A stretch of 64,000 nucleotides of DNA. Source: an uncultured Oscillibacter sp. (GTDB lineage Bacteria; Bacillota; Clostridia; Oscillospirales; Oscillospiraceae). Each line of letters begins with the position of its first letter. Within the stretch, counting starts at the first letter, position 1. Made by a program: the position numbers and the translations under genes. This document shows positions 39,885 to 48,166 of the stretch, in pieces. The notes under the pieces are model-generated. The model was not told the origin of the DNA and made no database searches. It worked only from the letters and a program-made list of their open reading frames with translations. Where the stretch lies: NCBI GenBank assembly GCA_910579435.1, contig CAJTVF010000004.1, forward strand, positions 30,679 to 94,678, given 5' to 3'.

Positions 39885-42551
39885 ATGAAGCTCATGGTCA
39901 TCGACGGAAACAGCATCATCAACCGGGCCTATTACGGCATCCGGCCCCTGACGACCCGGGACGGGCTCTATACCCACGCCGTCCTCGGCTTCCTGACGAC
40001 GCTTCTGCGCCTGGAGGGGGAGGAGGCCCCGGACGCGCTGTGCGTCACCTTCGACCTCCACGCCCCCACCTTCCGCCACAAGGCGGACGCGGCCTACAAG
40101 GCCACCCGGAAGCCCATGCCGGAGGAGCTGCGGATGCAGGTGCCGGTTTTAAAGGAAGTCCTGGACGCGCTGAACATCCCCCGCTATGAGCTGGAGGGCT
40201 GGGAGGCGGACGACCTTTTGGGCACAATCTCCCGGAAATGCGGGGCGGCGGGCTGGGAGTGCGTCGTGGTCACCGGGGACAAGGACAGCCTCCAGCTTAT
40301 CAACGAAACGACCCGGGTGAAGCTGGTCTCCACCCGCATGGGCCAGACCACCACAAAGGACATGACGGAGGCGGCCTTCCGGGAGGAATACGGCTTTGAC
40401 CCCATTCATATGATCGACCTCAAGGCCCTGATGGGGGACAGCTCCGACAACATCCCCGGCGTGAAGGGCGTGGGGGAAAAGACCGCCATGGGCCTGATTC
40501 AAATGTATGGCTCCATTGACCATCTCTATGCCCACATGCCGGAAATCGTGACCGCCCCGGATACTCCCGCCAAGCCCGGCATGGTCAAAAAGCTGGCGGA
40601 GGGGGAGGCGGACGCCCGGCATTCCTGCTGGCTGGCCACCATCGTCACCGACGCGCCCCTGGACTTCTACCCGGAGGACAATCTGCGCAGGGCCCCGGGC
40701 CCCGGGGCCTATCCGCTGTTTTTGAAGCTGGAGTTCACCAAGCTCATGGAGAAATTCGGCCTCAGCGCCGGGGCCGCCCCGGCCCCCGAGGCCCGGAAGG
40801 AAGCCGCCGCCGCCGTGGAGACCGTGACGGACCCCGCCCGGGGGGCGGAGCTGCTGGACCTCTGGAAGGCGGCGGACCACGTGTCCCTGCTGGCCCTGCC
40901 GGACTGCTCCGCCGCGGGGGTCTTCTGCGAGACGGGAGAGGGCCGCGCCGTAATGGCGGAGCTGTTCTTCGAGCGCTATCAGGGGGATTGGAACGGCCTG
41001 CTGTCGGCCCTTTTTTCGGAGGAGGTCAAAAAGGTCTCCCACAACGTCAAGGACCTGACGCGGACGCTGCTGGAAAACGGCCTTCCGGCGGAGGGCTTCA
41101 TCTTTGACACGGCCCTGGCGGCCTACCTGCTGGACGCCACGGCGGGGAGCTATGACCTTCAGCGCCTCTTTGTCTCCTACTTCAACGAGGAGCTGCCCCA
41201 GCCGCTGTACCTGGAGCCGGACGCCTTCTCCCTCCTGGGAAACGGGGACGCCGCCGCCGCCCTGGACCGCTATGCCGCGGCGGTGGAGGCCCTGTACGGC
41301 GCCCTGGCCCCCAGGCTCCGGGAGCGGGGCCAGTGGGAATTGTTCCAGACCGCCGAGCTGCCCCTCTGCCGGGTGCTGGCGGAGATGGAGCGGGCGGGCT
41401 GCGGCGTGGACGCCCGGGCCCTGCGGGACTTCGGCGAGAGCCTGTCCGCCCGGATCGCCGGGCAGGAGGCCGCCATTTACGAGATGGCCGGGGGGACCTT
41501 CAACATCAACTCCCCGAAGCAGCTGGGAGAGGTGCTGTTTGAGCGCCTGGGCCTCCCCCACGGGAAGAAGACCAAGACCGGCTGGTCCACCAATGCCGAC
41601 GTGCTGGAAAAGCTCCGCTTTCAGCACCCCATTGTGGACGCGGTGCTGGAGTACCGGCAGTACGCCAAGCTGAAATCCACCTACGCCGACGGCCTTTTGA
41701 AGGCCATGGACCCCGACGGGCGGGTGCGGACGAAGTTCCAGATGACCGTCACCGCCACGGGCCGCCTCAGCTCCACGGAGCCGAACTTGCAGAACATCCC
41801 CACAAGGACGGACCTTGGCAGCGAGTTCCGCCGGATGTTCACGGCGGCGGAGGGCTGCGCGCTGGTGGACGCGGACTACTCCCAGATCGAGCTGCGCATC
41901 CTGGCCCACATCGCCGGGGACGAGGCCATGGAGACGGCGTTTCTAGCGGGAGGCGACTTCCACGCCGAGACGGCGGCCAAGGTCTTCCATGTGAACCGGG
42001 AGGACGTGACCCACGAGATGCGCCGCCGGGCCAAGGCGGTGAACTTCGGCATTGTCTACGGCATCTCCCCCTTCTCCCTCAGCCAGGACCTGGGGGTCAC
42101 CATGGCGGAGGCCAGGGAATACATGGACGGCTACTTCGCCGCCTTCCCCGGCGTGCGGCATTATATGGACGAGGTGGTCCGGAAGGCCCGGGAGGCGGGG
42201 TATGTGGAGACCCTGCTCCACCGCCGCCGGGACCTGCCGGAGCTGACCTCCTCCAATAAGAATATGCAGTCCTTCGGCGAGCGGGTGGCCCTGAACATGC
42301 CCATCCAGGGCACGGCGGCGGACGTGATGAAGCTGGCCATGGCGGCGGTTTGGAAGCGCCTCCGGGCGGAGAAGCCCCAGGCCCGGCTGGTGCTCCAGGT
42401 CCACGACGAGCTGATCGTGGAATGCCCCGAGGCGGAGGCGGAGGCCGTGGCCCGGCTGCTGGAGGAGGAGATGGAGCACGTGGTCCAGCTCTCCGTCCCC
42501 CTGACGGCGGAGGCCCACTGGGGGAAGAACTGGCTGGAGGCGAAGGGATGA
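39885..42551 (+). CDS. polA: DNA polymerase I, proofreading domain degenerate
   Basis: An 888-aa family A polymerase for Okazaki-fragment processing and repair synthesis. The N-terminal 5'-nuclease domain (1-290) is intact (VIDGNSIINRAYYG, GWEADDLLGT, GDKDSLQL, DNIPGVKGVGEKTA). The middle domain (about 305-470) lacks the DxE of exonuclease motif I (it reads LLALPD), so 3'-5' proofreading is probably absent, as in Bacillus Pol I. Polymerase motifs A (DYSQIELRILAHI), B (RRRAKAVNFGIVYGIS) and C (LQVHDELIVE) are complete. GACAGGAGG precedes the ATG. It overlaps the next gene by 4 bp. Confidence 0.98.
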   Translation: MKLMVIDGNSIINRAYYGIRPLTTRDGLYTHAVLGFLTTLLRLEGEEAPDALCVTFDLHAPTFRHKADAAYKATRKPMPEELRMQVPVLKEVLDALNIPRYELEGWEADDLLGTISRKCGAAGWECVVVTGDKDSLQLINETTRVKLVSTRMGQTTTKDMTEAAFREEYGFDPIHMIDLKALMGDSSDNIPGVKGVGEKTAMGLIQMYGSIDHLYAHMPEIVTAPDTPAKPGMVKKLAEGEADARHSCWLATIVTDAPLDFYPEDNLRRAPGPGAYPLFLKLEFTKLMEKFGLSAGAAPAPEARKEAAAAVETVTDPARGAELLDLWKAADHVSLLALPDCSAAGVFCETGEGRAVMAELFFERYQGDWNGLLSALFSEEVKKVSHNVKDLTRTLLENGLPAEGFIFDTALAAYLLDATAGSYDLQRLFVSYFNEELPQPLYLEPDAFSLLGNGDAAAALDRYAAAVEALYGALAPRLRERGQWELFQTAELPLCRVLAEMERAGCGVDARALRDFGESLSARIAGQEAAIYEMAGGTFNINSPKQLGEVLFERLGLPHGKKTKTGWSTNADVLEKLRFQHPIVDAVLEYRQYAKLKSTYADGLLKAMDPDGRVRTKFQMTVTATGRLSSTEPNLQNIPTRTDLGSEFRRMFTAAEGCALVDADYSQIELRILAHIAGDEAMETAFLAGGDFHAETAAKVFHVNREDVTHEMRRRAKAVNFGIVYGISPFSLSQDLGVTMAEAREYMDGYFAAFPGVRHYMDEVVRKAREAGYVETLLHRRRDLPELTSSNKNMQSFGERVALNMPIQGTAADVMKLAMAAVWKRLRAEKPQARLVLQVHDELIVECPEAEAEAVARLLEEEMEHVVQLSVPLTAEAHWGKNWLEAKG

Positions 42552-43021
42552 CGGAGCAGATCGGGCTTTCCTGGCTGGGGGCGCTGTTTCTGCTGGCGCT
42601 AATCGTTCCCAATCTCCTGTGGACCCGCCGGAAGCCCAGGGACTACGACCCCTCCCGTGAAGACCGCCGCCTCACCCTGCTGGAGCGGACCGGCCAGGTC
42701 TGGGTCACCTGCGGGGCCCTGCTGAGCACGGGGATCCGTTTGGGGCCCTGGTCCGGCTGGTCCTGGTGGCTGGCGGGGGCGGCGGCGCTGATGGCCTTAT
42801 ACGAATGCTGGTGGGTCCGCTATTTCCAAAGCCCCCGGACCATGGCGGACTTCACCGCGGGACTCTTGGGCGTCCCCGTGGCGGGGGCCAGCCTGCCGGT
42901 GGCGGCGTTTTTCCTGCTGGGAATTTACGGCCGGGTTTGGTGGCTGCTGCCGGGAGTTTTAATTTTGGGAATCGGCCATATCGGCATTCATCTGGGGCAC
43001 CGGAGGGAGGCGCTGGCATGA
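42548..43021 (+). CDS. Hypothetical four-helix membrane protein
   Basis: A 157-aa protein with four hydrophobic segments (about 8-22, 60-82, 100-120 and 125-145) and a positively charged loop, WTRRKPRDYDPSREDRR, after the first. The ATG overlaps the polA stop (ATGA) and its own stop overlaps the next ATG, so translation is coupled along polA, this gene and the EamA gene. I do not recognise a named family with confidence. Function unknown. Confidence 0.78.
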   Translation: MTEQIGLSWLGALFLLALIVPNLLWTRRKPRDYDPSREDRRLTLLERTGQVWVTCGALLSTGIRLGPWSGWSWWLAGAAALMALYECWWVRYFQSPRTMADFTAGLLGVPVAGASLPVAAFFLLGIYGRVWWLLPGVLILGIGHIGIHLGHRREALA

Positions 43022-43860
43022 AGCGCCTGATCGTTCTCTTGGGCGTGGCGGGGGTGTCCCTGTCGGCCCTGCTGGTCCGGTGGTCCACGGCGCCGTCCCT
43101 CATCCTGGCACTGTACCGGATGGTGTTCGCGGCGGCGCTGATGACGCCGGCGGCCCTGCGGGGGGGAAGCCTCTCCGGCCTGACCCGGCGGGAGCTGCTG
43201 TTGAGCCTCCTCAGCGGAGCCTTTCTGGGCCTCCACTTCGCCTGTTATTTTGAGGCCCTGAACCGGACCTCCATCGCCTCGGCGGTGGTACTGGTGGACA
43301 CGGAGGTCCTGTTTGTGGCCCTGGCCTCGGCGCTGATTTTAAAGAAAAAGCTCAGCCCCCGGGCGTGGCTGGCGGTGCTGACGGCCTTCGGCGGCGGCGC
43401 CCTGGTGGCCCTGGCGGACCGCTCCGGGGGGACGGGGGCCCTGACGGGGGACCTGATCGCCCTGGCGGGGGCGGCGTGCGTATCGGTGTACACCATGCTG
43501 GGGGCCGTATGCCGGGAACGGCTGAGCACTACGGCCTATACATACCTGGTCTACCTCTCGGCCTCCGGGACGCTGCTGGGCATCGCCCTGGTTACCGGGA
43601 CGCCCCTGCTGGGGTACGGCCCGGTAAACCTGCTGACGGGCCTGGGGCTGGCGGTGTTCTGCACCCTGCTGGGCCACAGCGTGTTCAGCTGGGGCCTCAA
43701 ATACCTGCCCCCGGCCTTTATCTCCACGGTGAAGCTGCTGGAGCCGGTGTTTTCCGCCCTGTACGGCCTGTTCCTCTTTGCGGAGCGGCCCGGCGGGCTG
43801 GTGATTCTGGGCGGGGCCCTGATTTTGCTGGGGATTGGGCTCTATAGTCAACACACTTGA
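43018..43860 (+). CDS. EamA/DMT superfamily transporter
   Basis: A 280-aa membrane protein with ten hydrophobic helices arranged as two EamA repeats (about 2-125 and 145-275). Characteristic pieces are FYxALxxTSxAxAxxL-like (YFEALNRTSIASAVVLVD) in the first repeat and SVFSWGLKYLPPAFISTVKLLEPVFSAL, in two parts, in the second. Such proteins usually export amino acids or metabolites. The last codons and stop lie inside the repeat element starting at 43843. Confidence 0.9.
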   Translation: MKRLIVLLGVAGVSLSALLVRWSTAPSLILALYRMVFAAALMTPAALRGGSLSGLTRRELLLSLLSGAFLGLHFACYFEALNRTSIASAVVLVDTEVLFVALASALILKKKLSPRAWLAVLTAFGGGALVALADRSGGTGALTGDLIALAGAACVSVYTMLGAVCRERLSTTAYTYLVYLSASGTLLGIALVTGTPLLGYGPVNLLTGLGLAVFCTLLGHSVFSWGLKYLPPAFISTVKLLEPVFSALYGLFLFAERPGGLVILGGALILLGIGLYSQHT

Positions 43861-44036
43861 AAAGAATCATGCGGATTCTTTTCAATCTGGCGGCAGAAAA
43901 ACTGCCGCCAGGGGCCGCATAAGCGGCCGTGTGTTTGACTTCATAGTCGAGGCGCACGGGCAGGGCCCGTCCAGCGGGTCTTCGGCCCGCTGGTGGAACA
44001 TCCGCATTTTGCGGATGTTTCAGTGCTTCAACTATA
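43843..44036 (+). repeat. Hairpin-rich intergenic repeat, family 1, copy 2 (194 bp, inverted)
   Basis: Bounded by TATAGTCAAC (43843-43852) and TTCAACTATA (44027-44036). It is oriented opposite to the copy at 23867-24058. It shares the TTGAAAAGAATC/GATTCTTTTCAA stem (43857-43884), the CTATGAAGT-type linker (read on the minus strand near 43940) and the same order of six hairpins. The stems differ in sequence: CTGGCGGCAG/CTGCCGCCAG, GGCCGC/GCGGCC, CCAGCGGG/CCCGCTGG and AACATCCGC/GCGGATGTT. It occupies the EamA-rimI gap. Confidence 0.8.
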
Positions 44037-44067
44037 CAGCCGGGAAACCGCATAGGAAGGAGCATTT

Positions 44068-44544
44068 ATGGAACAGAACATGAAGGTTCAAATCGTCCCC
44101 ATGAACGGGGACCATCTGGACGAGGTGGCGGAGCTGGAGCGGGTCTGCTTCCCGGACCCCTGGTCCCGGAACATGCTGAAGGAGGAATTGGAGAACGATC
44201 TGGCCGCCTTCCTGGTGGCCCTGGACGGACAGGGGGCCGTGGCGGGCTACGCGGGACTCCAGGTAGTGCTGGACGAGGGAAATATCCTCAATATCGCCGT
44301 CCGGCCGGACTGCCGCCGCCGGGGCGTGGCGGGACAGCTCTTGCAGGTGTTTTTGAACTTTGCCAGGGGGAACCGCTTGGCCTTTTTGACCCTGGAGGTC
44401 CGGGCCTCCAACTACGCCGCCATCGCCCTGTACGGAAGCCGGGGCTTCCGGGGCGTGGGGCGGCGGAAAAACTATTACGAACATCCCAGGGAGGACGCGG
44501 TCATCATGACCCTGGACCTCACCGGAGAACAGGAGAACGCATGA
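44068..44544 (+). CDS. rimI: Ribosomal protein S18 alanine N-acetyltransferase
   Basis: A 158-aa GNAT acetyltransferase of the RimI type. The N-terminal ERVCFPDPWS is diagnostic. The acetyl-CoA loop reads RPDCRRRGVAGQLL (about 77-90), and the C-terminal LEVRASNYAAIALYGSRGF plus RKNYYEHPREDAVIM is the RimI pattern. It lies in the rimI-(GNAT)-tsaD cluster; tsaB is not next to it. AAGGAG precedes the ATG. It overlaps the next gene by 4 bp. Confidence 0.94.
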   Translation: MEQNMKVQIVPMNGDHLDEVAELERVCFPDPWSRNMLKEELENDLAAFLVALDGQGAVAGYAGLQVVLDEGNILNIAVRPDCRRRGVAGQLLQVFLNFARGNRLAFLTLEVRASNYAAIALYGSRGFRGVGRRKNYYEHPREDAVIMTLDLTGEQENA

Positions 44545-45140
44545 TGGAACTGAAACTGGCCTCGCGGTCGCAGGTGGCGATGGTCTACGGGCGGGATTTG
44601 AAGCCCTCCTTCCCCCCGGCGGAGCTGAAGCCCCTGGCCAATATCCAGGCCATGTGCCGGGACGGCTGCTACCGGCCCTGGTGCCTCTTTGACGGGGAGG
44701 AAATCGCGGGAGAGTGCTTTTTGTGGCTGGGCCGCCCCGGCTGGGCGCTGCTGGACTACCTCTGCGTGGCGGAGGGCCGGCGGAACGGCGGCGCGGGAGC
44801 CCGGATGCTGGAGCTGCTCCGCCGGGCGGAGCCGGACAAGGTGATCCTGGTGGAGAGCGAGGCCCCGGCCCACGCCCCGGACCCGGGGATGGCGGAGCGC
44901 CGTCTGGGCTTCTACGCCCGCTGCGGCCTGCGGACCGCCGGGTATGACACGGACGTCTTCGGGGCCCACTACAAGACGCTGTACCTCTCGGAAAAGCCCG
45001 TGCCGGACGAGCGGCTGATGGAGGAAAACCGGTTCATCTACCAGAACCGCTTCCCCAGGGAGAAGTACGGCCGCTACGTCCGCATTCCCCGGGACCCGGA
45101 GGCGGGCCCCATCGCGCAGGTGCCATGGAACGAAGATTAA
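44541..45140 (+). CDS. GNAT family N-acetyltransferase
   Basis: A 199-aa acetyltransferase-like protein. The CoA-binding loop is seen as LCVAEGRRNGGAGARMLELL (about 73-92). A glutamate strand, VILVESEAP, and GFYARCGLRTAGYDTDVFG complete the fold. The substrate is unknown. The start is ATG 44541, or the ATG directly after it. It is translationally coupled to rimI and 12 bp before tsaD, so it is probably co-expressed with translation-related genes. Confidence 0.88.
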   Translation: MMELKLASRSQVAMVYGRDLKPSFPPAELKPLANIQAMCRDGCYRPWCLFDGEEIAGECFLWLGRPGWALLDYLCVAEGRRNGGAGARMLELLRRAEPDKVILVESEAPAHAPDPGMAERRLGFYARCGLRTAGYDTDVFGAHYKTLYLSEKPVPDERLMEENRFIYQNRFPREKYGRYVRIPRDPEAGPIAQVPWNED

Positions 45141-45152
45141 GGGGGGAAACCC

Positions 45153-46175
45153 GTGAAAATTTTAGGCTTTGAGTCCTCCTGCGACGAAACCGCCGTGGCG
45201 GTGGTGGAGGACGGGCGGACCGTGCTGTCCGACGCCATCGCCTCCCAGGTGGAGGTCCACGCCCTGTATGGCGGCGTGGTTCCGGAAATCGCCTCCCGGA
45301 AGCATGTGGAGGCCATCGCCGCCCTGACGGAGAAGGCCCTGGCGGACGCGGGCTGCACCCGGGCGGACATCGACGCGGTGGCGGTGACCTGCGCGCCGGG
45401 GCTCATCGGCGCGGTGCTGGTGGGGCTGAGCTTCGCCAAGTCCGCCGCCCTGGGGCTGGGGGTCCCCCTGATCCCCGTCCATCATATCCGGGGGCATATT
45501 GCCGCCAACTATCTGGCCTTCCCCGAGCTGGAGCCCCCCTTCCTGGCCCTGGCGGTTTCCGGGGGAAATACGCTCCTCATCGACGTGGCGGGCTATACGG
45601 ACATGCGCATCCTGGGTGGCACCCGGGACGACGCGGCGGGAGAGTGCTTCGACAAGGCGGCCCGGGTGCTGGGCCTGCCCTACCCCGGCGGGAAACCCAT
45701 AGACGAGCTGGCCCGGCAGTCGGCGGGAGGCGTGTATACGCTGCCCCACGCCCATGTGGACGGCGCGCCCCTGGACATGAGCTTTTCCGGCTTGAAGACA
45801 GCGGTGGTTAACCTGGCCCACCACGCCGGGCAGGTGGGAGAAGAGCTGGACCGGGCGGCCCTGGCCCGGGACTTCACCCAGGCCGTCAGCGATACCCTGG
45901 CGCCCCGCTGCATGGAGGCGGCGCGGCTCACGGGACGGAGGACCATCGTGGCCGCCGGAGGCGTGGCGGCGAATTCCATCATCCGGGCGGACCTGGAACG
46001 GGCCTGCCGGGCGGAGGGAATCCGGCTGTACCTGCCGCCCCTCCGCCTCTGCGGGGACAACGGGGCCATGATCGCGGCCCAGGGCTATTACGAGTACCTG
46101 GCGGGCCATACGGCGGGAATGGAGCTGAACGGATACGCCACCCGGGATATCTCCGAAGAGCTGAAAAACGCGTGA
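45153..46175 (+). CDS. tsaD: tRNA N6-adenosine threonylcarbamoyltransferase TsaD
   Basis: A 340-aa Kae1/Qri7 family enzyme that transfers threonylcarbamoyl to A37 of ANN-decoding tRNAs. The N-terminal ASKHA motif is GFESSCDETAVA (5-16), the metal site is HHIRGH (His111, His115), and the phosphate loop FLALAVSGGNTLL follows near 130. The gene ends inside a terminator hairpin. It follows rimI and the GNAT gene, a widespread order. Confidence 0.98.
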   Translation: MKILGFESSCDETAVAVVEDGRTVLSDAIASQVEVHALYGGVVPEIASRKHVEAIAALTEKALADAGCTRADIDAVAVTCAPGLIGAVLVGLSFAKSAALGLGVPLIPVHHIRGHIAANYLAFPELEPPFLALAVSGGNTLLIDVAGYTDMRILGGTRDDAAGECFDKAARVLGLPYPGGKPIDELARQSAGGVYTLPHAHVDGAPLDMSFSGLKTAVVNLAHHAGQVGEELDRAALARDFTQAVSDTLAPRCMEAARLTGRRTIVAAGGVAANSIIRADLERACRAEGIRLYLPPLRLCGDNGAMIAAQGYYEYLAGHTAGMELNGYATRDISEELKNA

Positions 46176-46197
46176 AGGCCGATGCCTTCACGCGTTT
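46164..46197. terminator. Bidirectional terminator between tsaD and MGMT remnant
   Basis: AAACGCGTGAAGGC (46166-46179) pairs with GCCTTCACGCGTTT (46184-46197). The tsaD stop codon lies within the stem. On the minus strand the T-run is at 46168-46164. Confidence 0.88.
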
Positions 46198-46198
46198 G

Positions 46199-46402
46199 CT
46201 ATTCCGCAAAGGGGTCCCATTGGCATTTCTCCAGGTCCACCGTGCCGTCAGGCCGGAAGGGCACGCCCTCCGCCTCCAGCAGGGCCCGCTGAGTACCCGG
46301 GGCCCAGGCGTCAAACGCGGCCTTGGTGCCGCCGAAGCGGTCCGCCACCCGGTGGCAGGGGACGGCGTACAATATCCCGGAACCGGGCGAAGGTCCCGCC
46401 GC
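46199..46402 (-). pseudogene. Remnant of MGMT-family O6-alkylguanine methyltransferase
   Basis: Directly after the TGA of the nitrilase gene, and in the same frame, about 67 codons run to a TAG. They contain AVPCHRVADRFGGTKAAF, the active-site PCHR motif of the methylated-DNA-cysteine methyltransferase family, then a QRALLEAEGVPF segment and the C-terminal DGTVDLEKCQWDP. The N-terminal half of the domain is missing and there is no start codon with a ribosome binding site. I read it as a deletion remnant that fused the tail of an MGMT gene behind an intact nitrilase gene. Confidence 0.72.
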
Positions 46403-47218
46403 TCACCGCTCCCGCACCTCGTAGAGGTCCGCCCGGCGGGCGGAGAGGATGGGAAGCTGGCGGCGGATGGAATCCACCCGGCGGAAATCCAGGTCGGCAT
46501 ACAGCGTGGCCTCCCCGGCCCCGGCCTGACAGAGGATGGAGCCCCAGGGGTCTGCGGCGATGGAATGGCCGTAGGCCGTGTAGGAGGCCGCCTCGTCCCG
46601 GGCGGGAGAAACCCCCACGGTGAAGCACTGGTTATCCACCGCCCGCTGGCGGAACAGCAGCTCCCAATGGGCGGGGCCGGTGGTCATGTTGAAGGCGGCG
46701 GGGACAAAGACGCACTTGGCCCCCCGGAGGCACATGCACCGGGCCAGCTCTTCAAAGCGGAAGTCAAAGCAGACGCAAAGGCCCATGGTCCCAAACTCCG
46801 TCTCGAAGGTGGTGACGGCATTTCCCGGGGAAAGAACCTCCGACTCCCGGAATCGCTGGCCCCCTTCCACGTCAATGTCAAAGAGGTGGACCTTCCGGTG
46901 CTTGGCCAGGAGTTCCCCCTTCCGCCCGTAGACAAAGCTGGTGTTGTAGAGGCTTGCCCCCTCCACTTCCGGCAGGGAGCCGCCTACCACGTAGAGCTCC
47001 AGCTCCGCCGCCAGGGCGGAGAGGGCGGACTGGGCTTCGCCGCCCTCCTCCTCGCCATACGCCCGGAAGCAGGCGTTGTCATAGGGACAGCAGAACATCT
47101 CCGGCAGAACGGCCACGTCCGCCCCCCGGGCCTTGACCTCCCGGAGGCGGCGGCAGGCGGTTTCCAGGTTCTCCCGTTTGTCCTCTGTCACGGGCATTTG
47201 AATCAGCGCGGCGCGCAT
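46403..47218 (-). CDS. Carbon-nitrogen hydrolase, omega-amidase-like (Nit2 type)
   Basis: A 271-aa nitrilase-superfamily amidase. The catalytic triad is Glu40 (VLPEMF), Lys109 (KHRKVHLFDID) and Cys150 (GLCVCFDFRF). The HLFDID context and PEMFCCPYDNACF resemble omega-amidases, which hydrolyse 2-oxoglutaramate or 2-oxosuccinamate. The C terminus RRADLYEVRER is the natural family end, so the following TGA is a true stop. AGGGGGAA precedes the ATG. It is divergent from yjbQ and shares an overlapping promoter with it. Confidence 0.92.
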   Translation of the reverse strand: MRAALIQMPVTEDKRENLETACRRLREVKARGADVAVLPEMFCCPYDNACFRAYGEEEGGEAQSALSALAAELELYVVGGSLPEVEGASLYNTSFVYGRKGELLAKHRKVHLFDIDVEGGQRFRESEVLSPGNAVTTFETEFGTMGLCVCFDFRFEELARCMCLRGAKCVFVPAAFNMTTGPAHWELLFRQRAVDNQCFTVGVSPARDEAASYTAYGHSIAADPWGSILCQAGAGEATLYADLDFRRVDSIRRQLPILSARRADLYEVRER

Positions 47219-47252
47219 AGAAGATTCCCCCTCGTGTTGTTTTTATTAATGG

Positions 47253-47282
47253 ATTGTATCACAGGGCGAACCGTGTTACAAT
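47253..47282. promoter_or_regulatory. Face-to-face overlapping promoters of nitrilase and yjbQ
   Basis: On the plus strand TTGTAT (47254-47259), 17 bp and TACAAT (47277-47282). On the minus strand TTGTAA (47281-47276), 17 bp and TACAAT (47258-47253). Each -10 overlaps the other -35 almost exactly, so the site is a single near-symmetric promoter that fires in both directions. Confidence 0.75.
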
Positions 47283-47310
47283 ACGGAAAACGAACGAAGG
47301 AGGCCGAATA

Positions 47311-47763
47311 ATGGCAGTTTACACGGAGAAAAAAACCTACCAGACCAAAGCCCACATGGGCATGATCGACGTGACGGAGGATTTCCAGCACGCGGTAACG
47401 GAGGCGTGCAAGCAGCACGGCATTTCCGCCGGGACGGTAACGGGCTTCACCACCGGCGGCGTGGCGGGGCTGACCACCCTGGAGTTCGAGCCGGGGATGG
47501 TGAACCACGATTTAAAGGCGGCGCTGGACGTGTTCTCCCCCTATCTGGACGAGACTGGGCACGTGGTGCCCTATTGGCACCATGAAACCTGGCACGACGA
47601 CAACGGCTCGTCCCATATCAAGGCGGCTCTGCTGTCCCCCTTCATCACCGTCCCCTTTGTGGACGGGAAAATCACCGTGGGCCCCTGGCAGAACCTGACC
47701 CTGGTGGAGTGCGATACCCGAAACCGGGTCCGGGACATTGTGTTTCAGGTGATGGGGGAATAA
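47311..47763 (+). CDS. YjbQ/UPF0047 family protein
   Basis: A 150-aa protein of the UPF0047 family (E. coli YjbQ), sometimes annotated as secondary thiamine-phosphate synthase. Visible conserved residues are the GMIDVTEDFQHAV start, TTLEFEPG, the metal-binding cluster YWHHETWHDDNGSSHIKAALL (in two pieces) and the C-terminal GPWQNLTLVECD. The ATG at 47311 follows GAAGGAGG. The physiological role is unsettled. Confidence 0.92.
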   Translation: MAVYTEKKTYQTKAHMGMIDVTEDFQHAVTEACKQHGISAGTVTGFTTGGVAGLTTLEFEPGMVNHDLKAALDVFSPYLDETGHVVPYWHHETWHDDNGSSHIKAALLSPFITVPFVDGKITVGPWQNLTLVECDTRNRVRDIVFQVMGE

Positions 47764-47863
47764 GGTTCCCTCCGGCCTGAACAGAGCGCACGCGCCGCCC
47801 GCGGAGGAAGAGAGAAAAGCCGTGCCCCCGCGGGGTCTCCCGTCCGGAGGGCACCGCAGGCGT

Positions 47864-48166
47864 TCACTCAATTCCAAGCGCCGTCAGGGCGTCCCGGGTT
47901 TCCCGCCAGGCTTCCAGCAGGGCGGCGCGGCGGGCCCGGCCCGCCTCCGTCAGGCGGTAGTACTTCCGGGCCGGACCGCCGGAGGCCTCCCCCTGATATC
48001 GCTCCGTATGCCCCTCCCGGCAGAGCTGGCGGAGGATGGCGTAGATGGCGCTCTCCTGCACATCCGGGAAGACGGCGTGGAGGCGGCGGAGGAGCTCATA
48101 GCCGTACTGGTCCCCTCCGGCCATCAGGTGGAGGAGGCAGAGCTCCAGGAGGTCGCGTTTCAGCAT
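47864..48166 (-). CDS. PadR family transcriptional regulator
   Basis: A 100-aa PadR-type winged-helix repressor. The pattern LKRDLLELCLLHLM...YGYELLRRL, AIYAILRQLCREGHTE and KYYRLTEAGRARRAAL is characteristic. It is second in a two-gene unit after the HAAS-domain membrane gene, with a 7-bp overlap. In most loci the PadR gene comes first. Two TACTGTA-type sites at the promoter are its likely operators. Confidence 0.93.
   Translation of the reverse strand: MLKRDLLELCLLHLMAGGDQYGYELLRRLHAVFPDVQESAIYAILRQLCREGHTERYQGEASGGPARKYYRLTEAGRARRAALLEAWRETRDALTALGIE

Noticed and set aside
46403..46405. TGA at the end of the nitrilase gene as a selenocysteine codon joining it to the MGMT-like tail
   Set aside because: The nitrilase ends at its usual C terminus, no SECIS-like hairpin follows directly, and the downstream piece belongs to an unrelated family.
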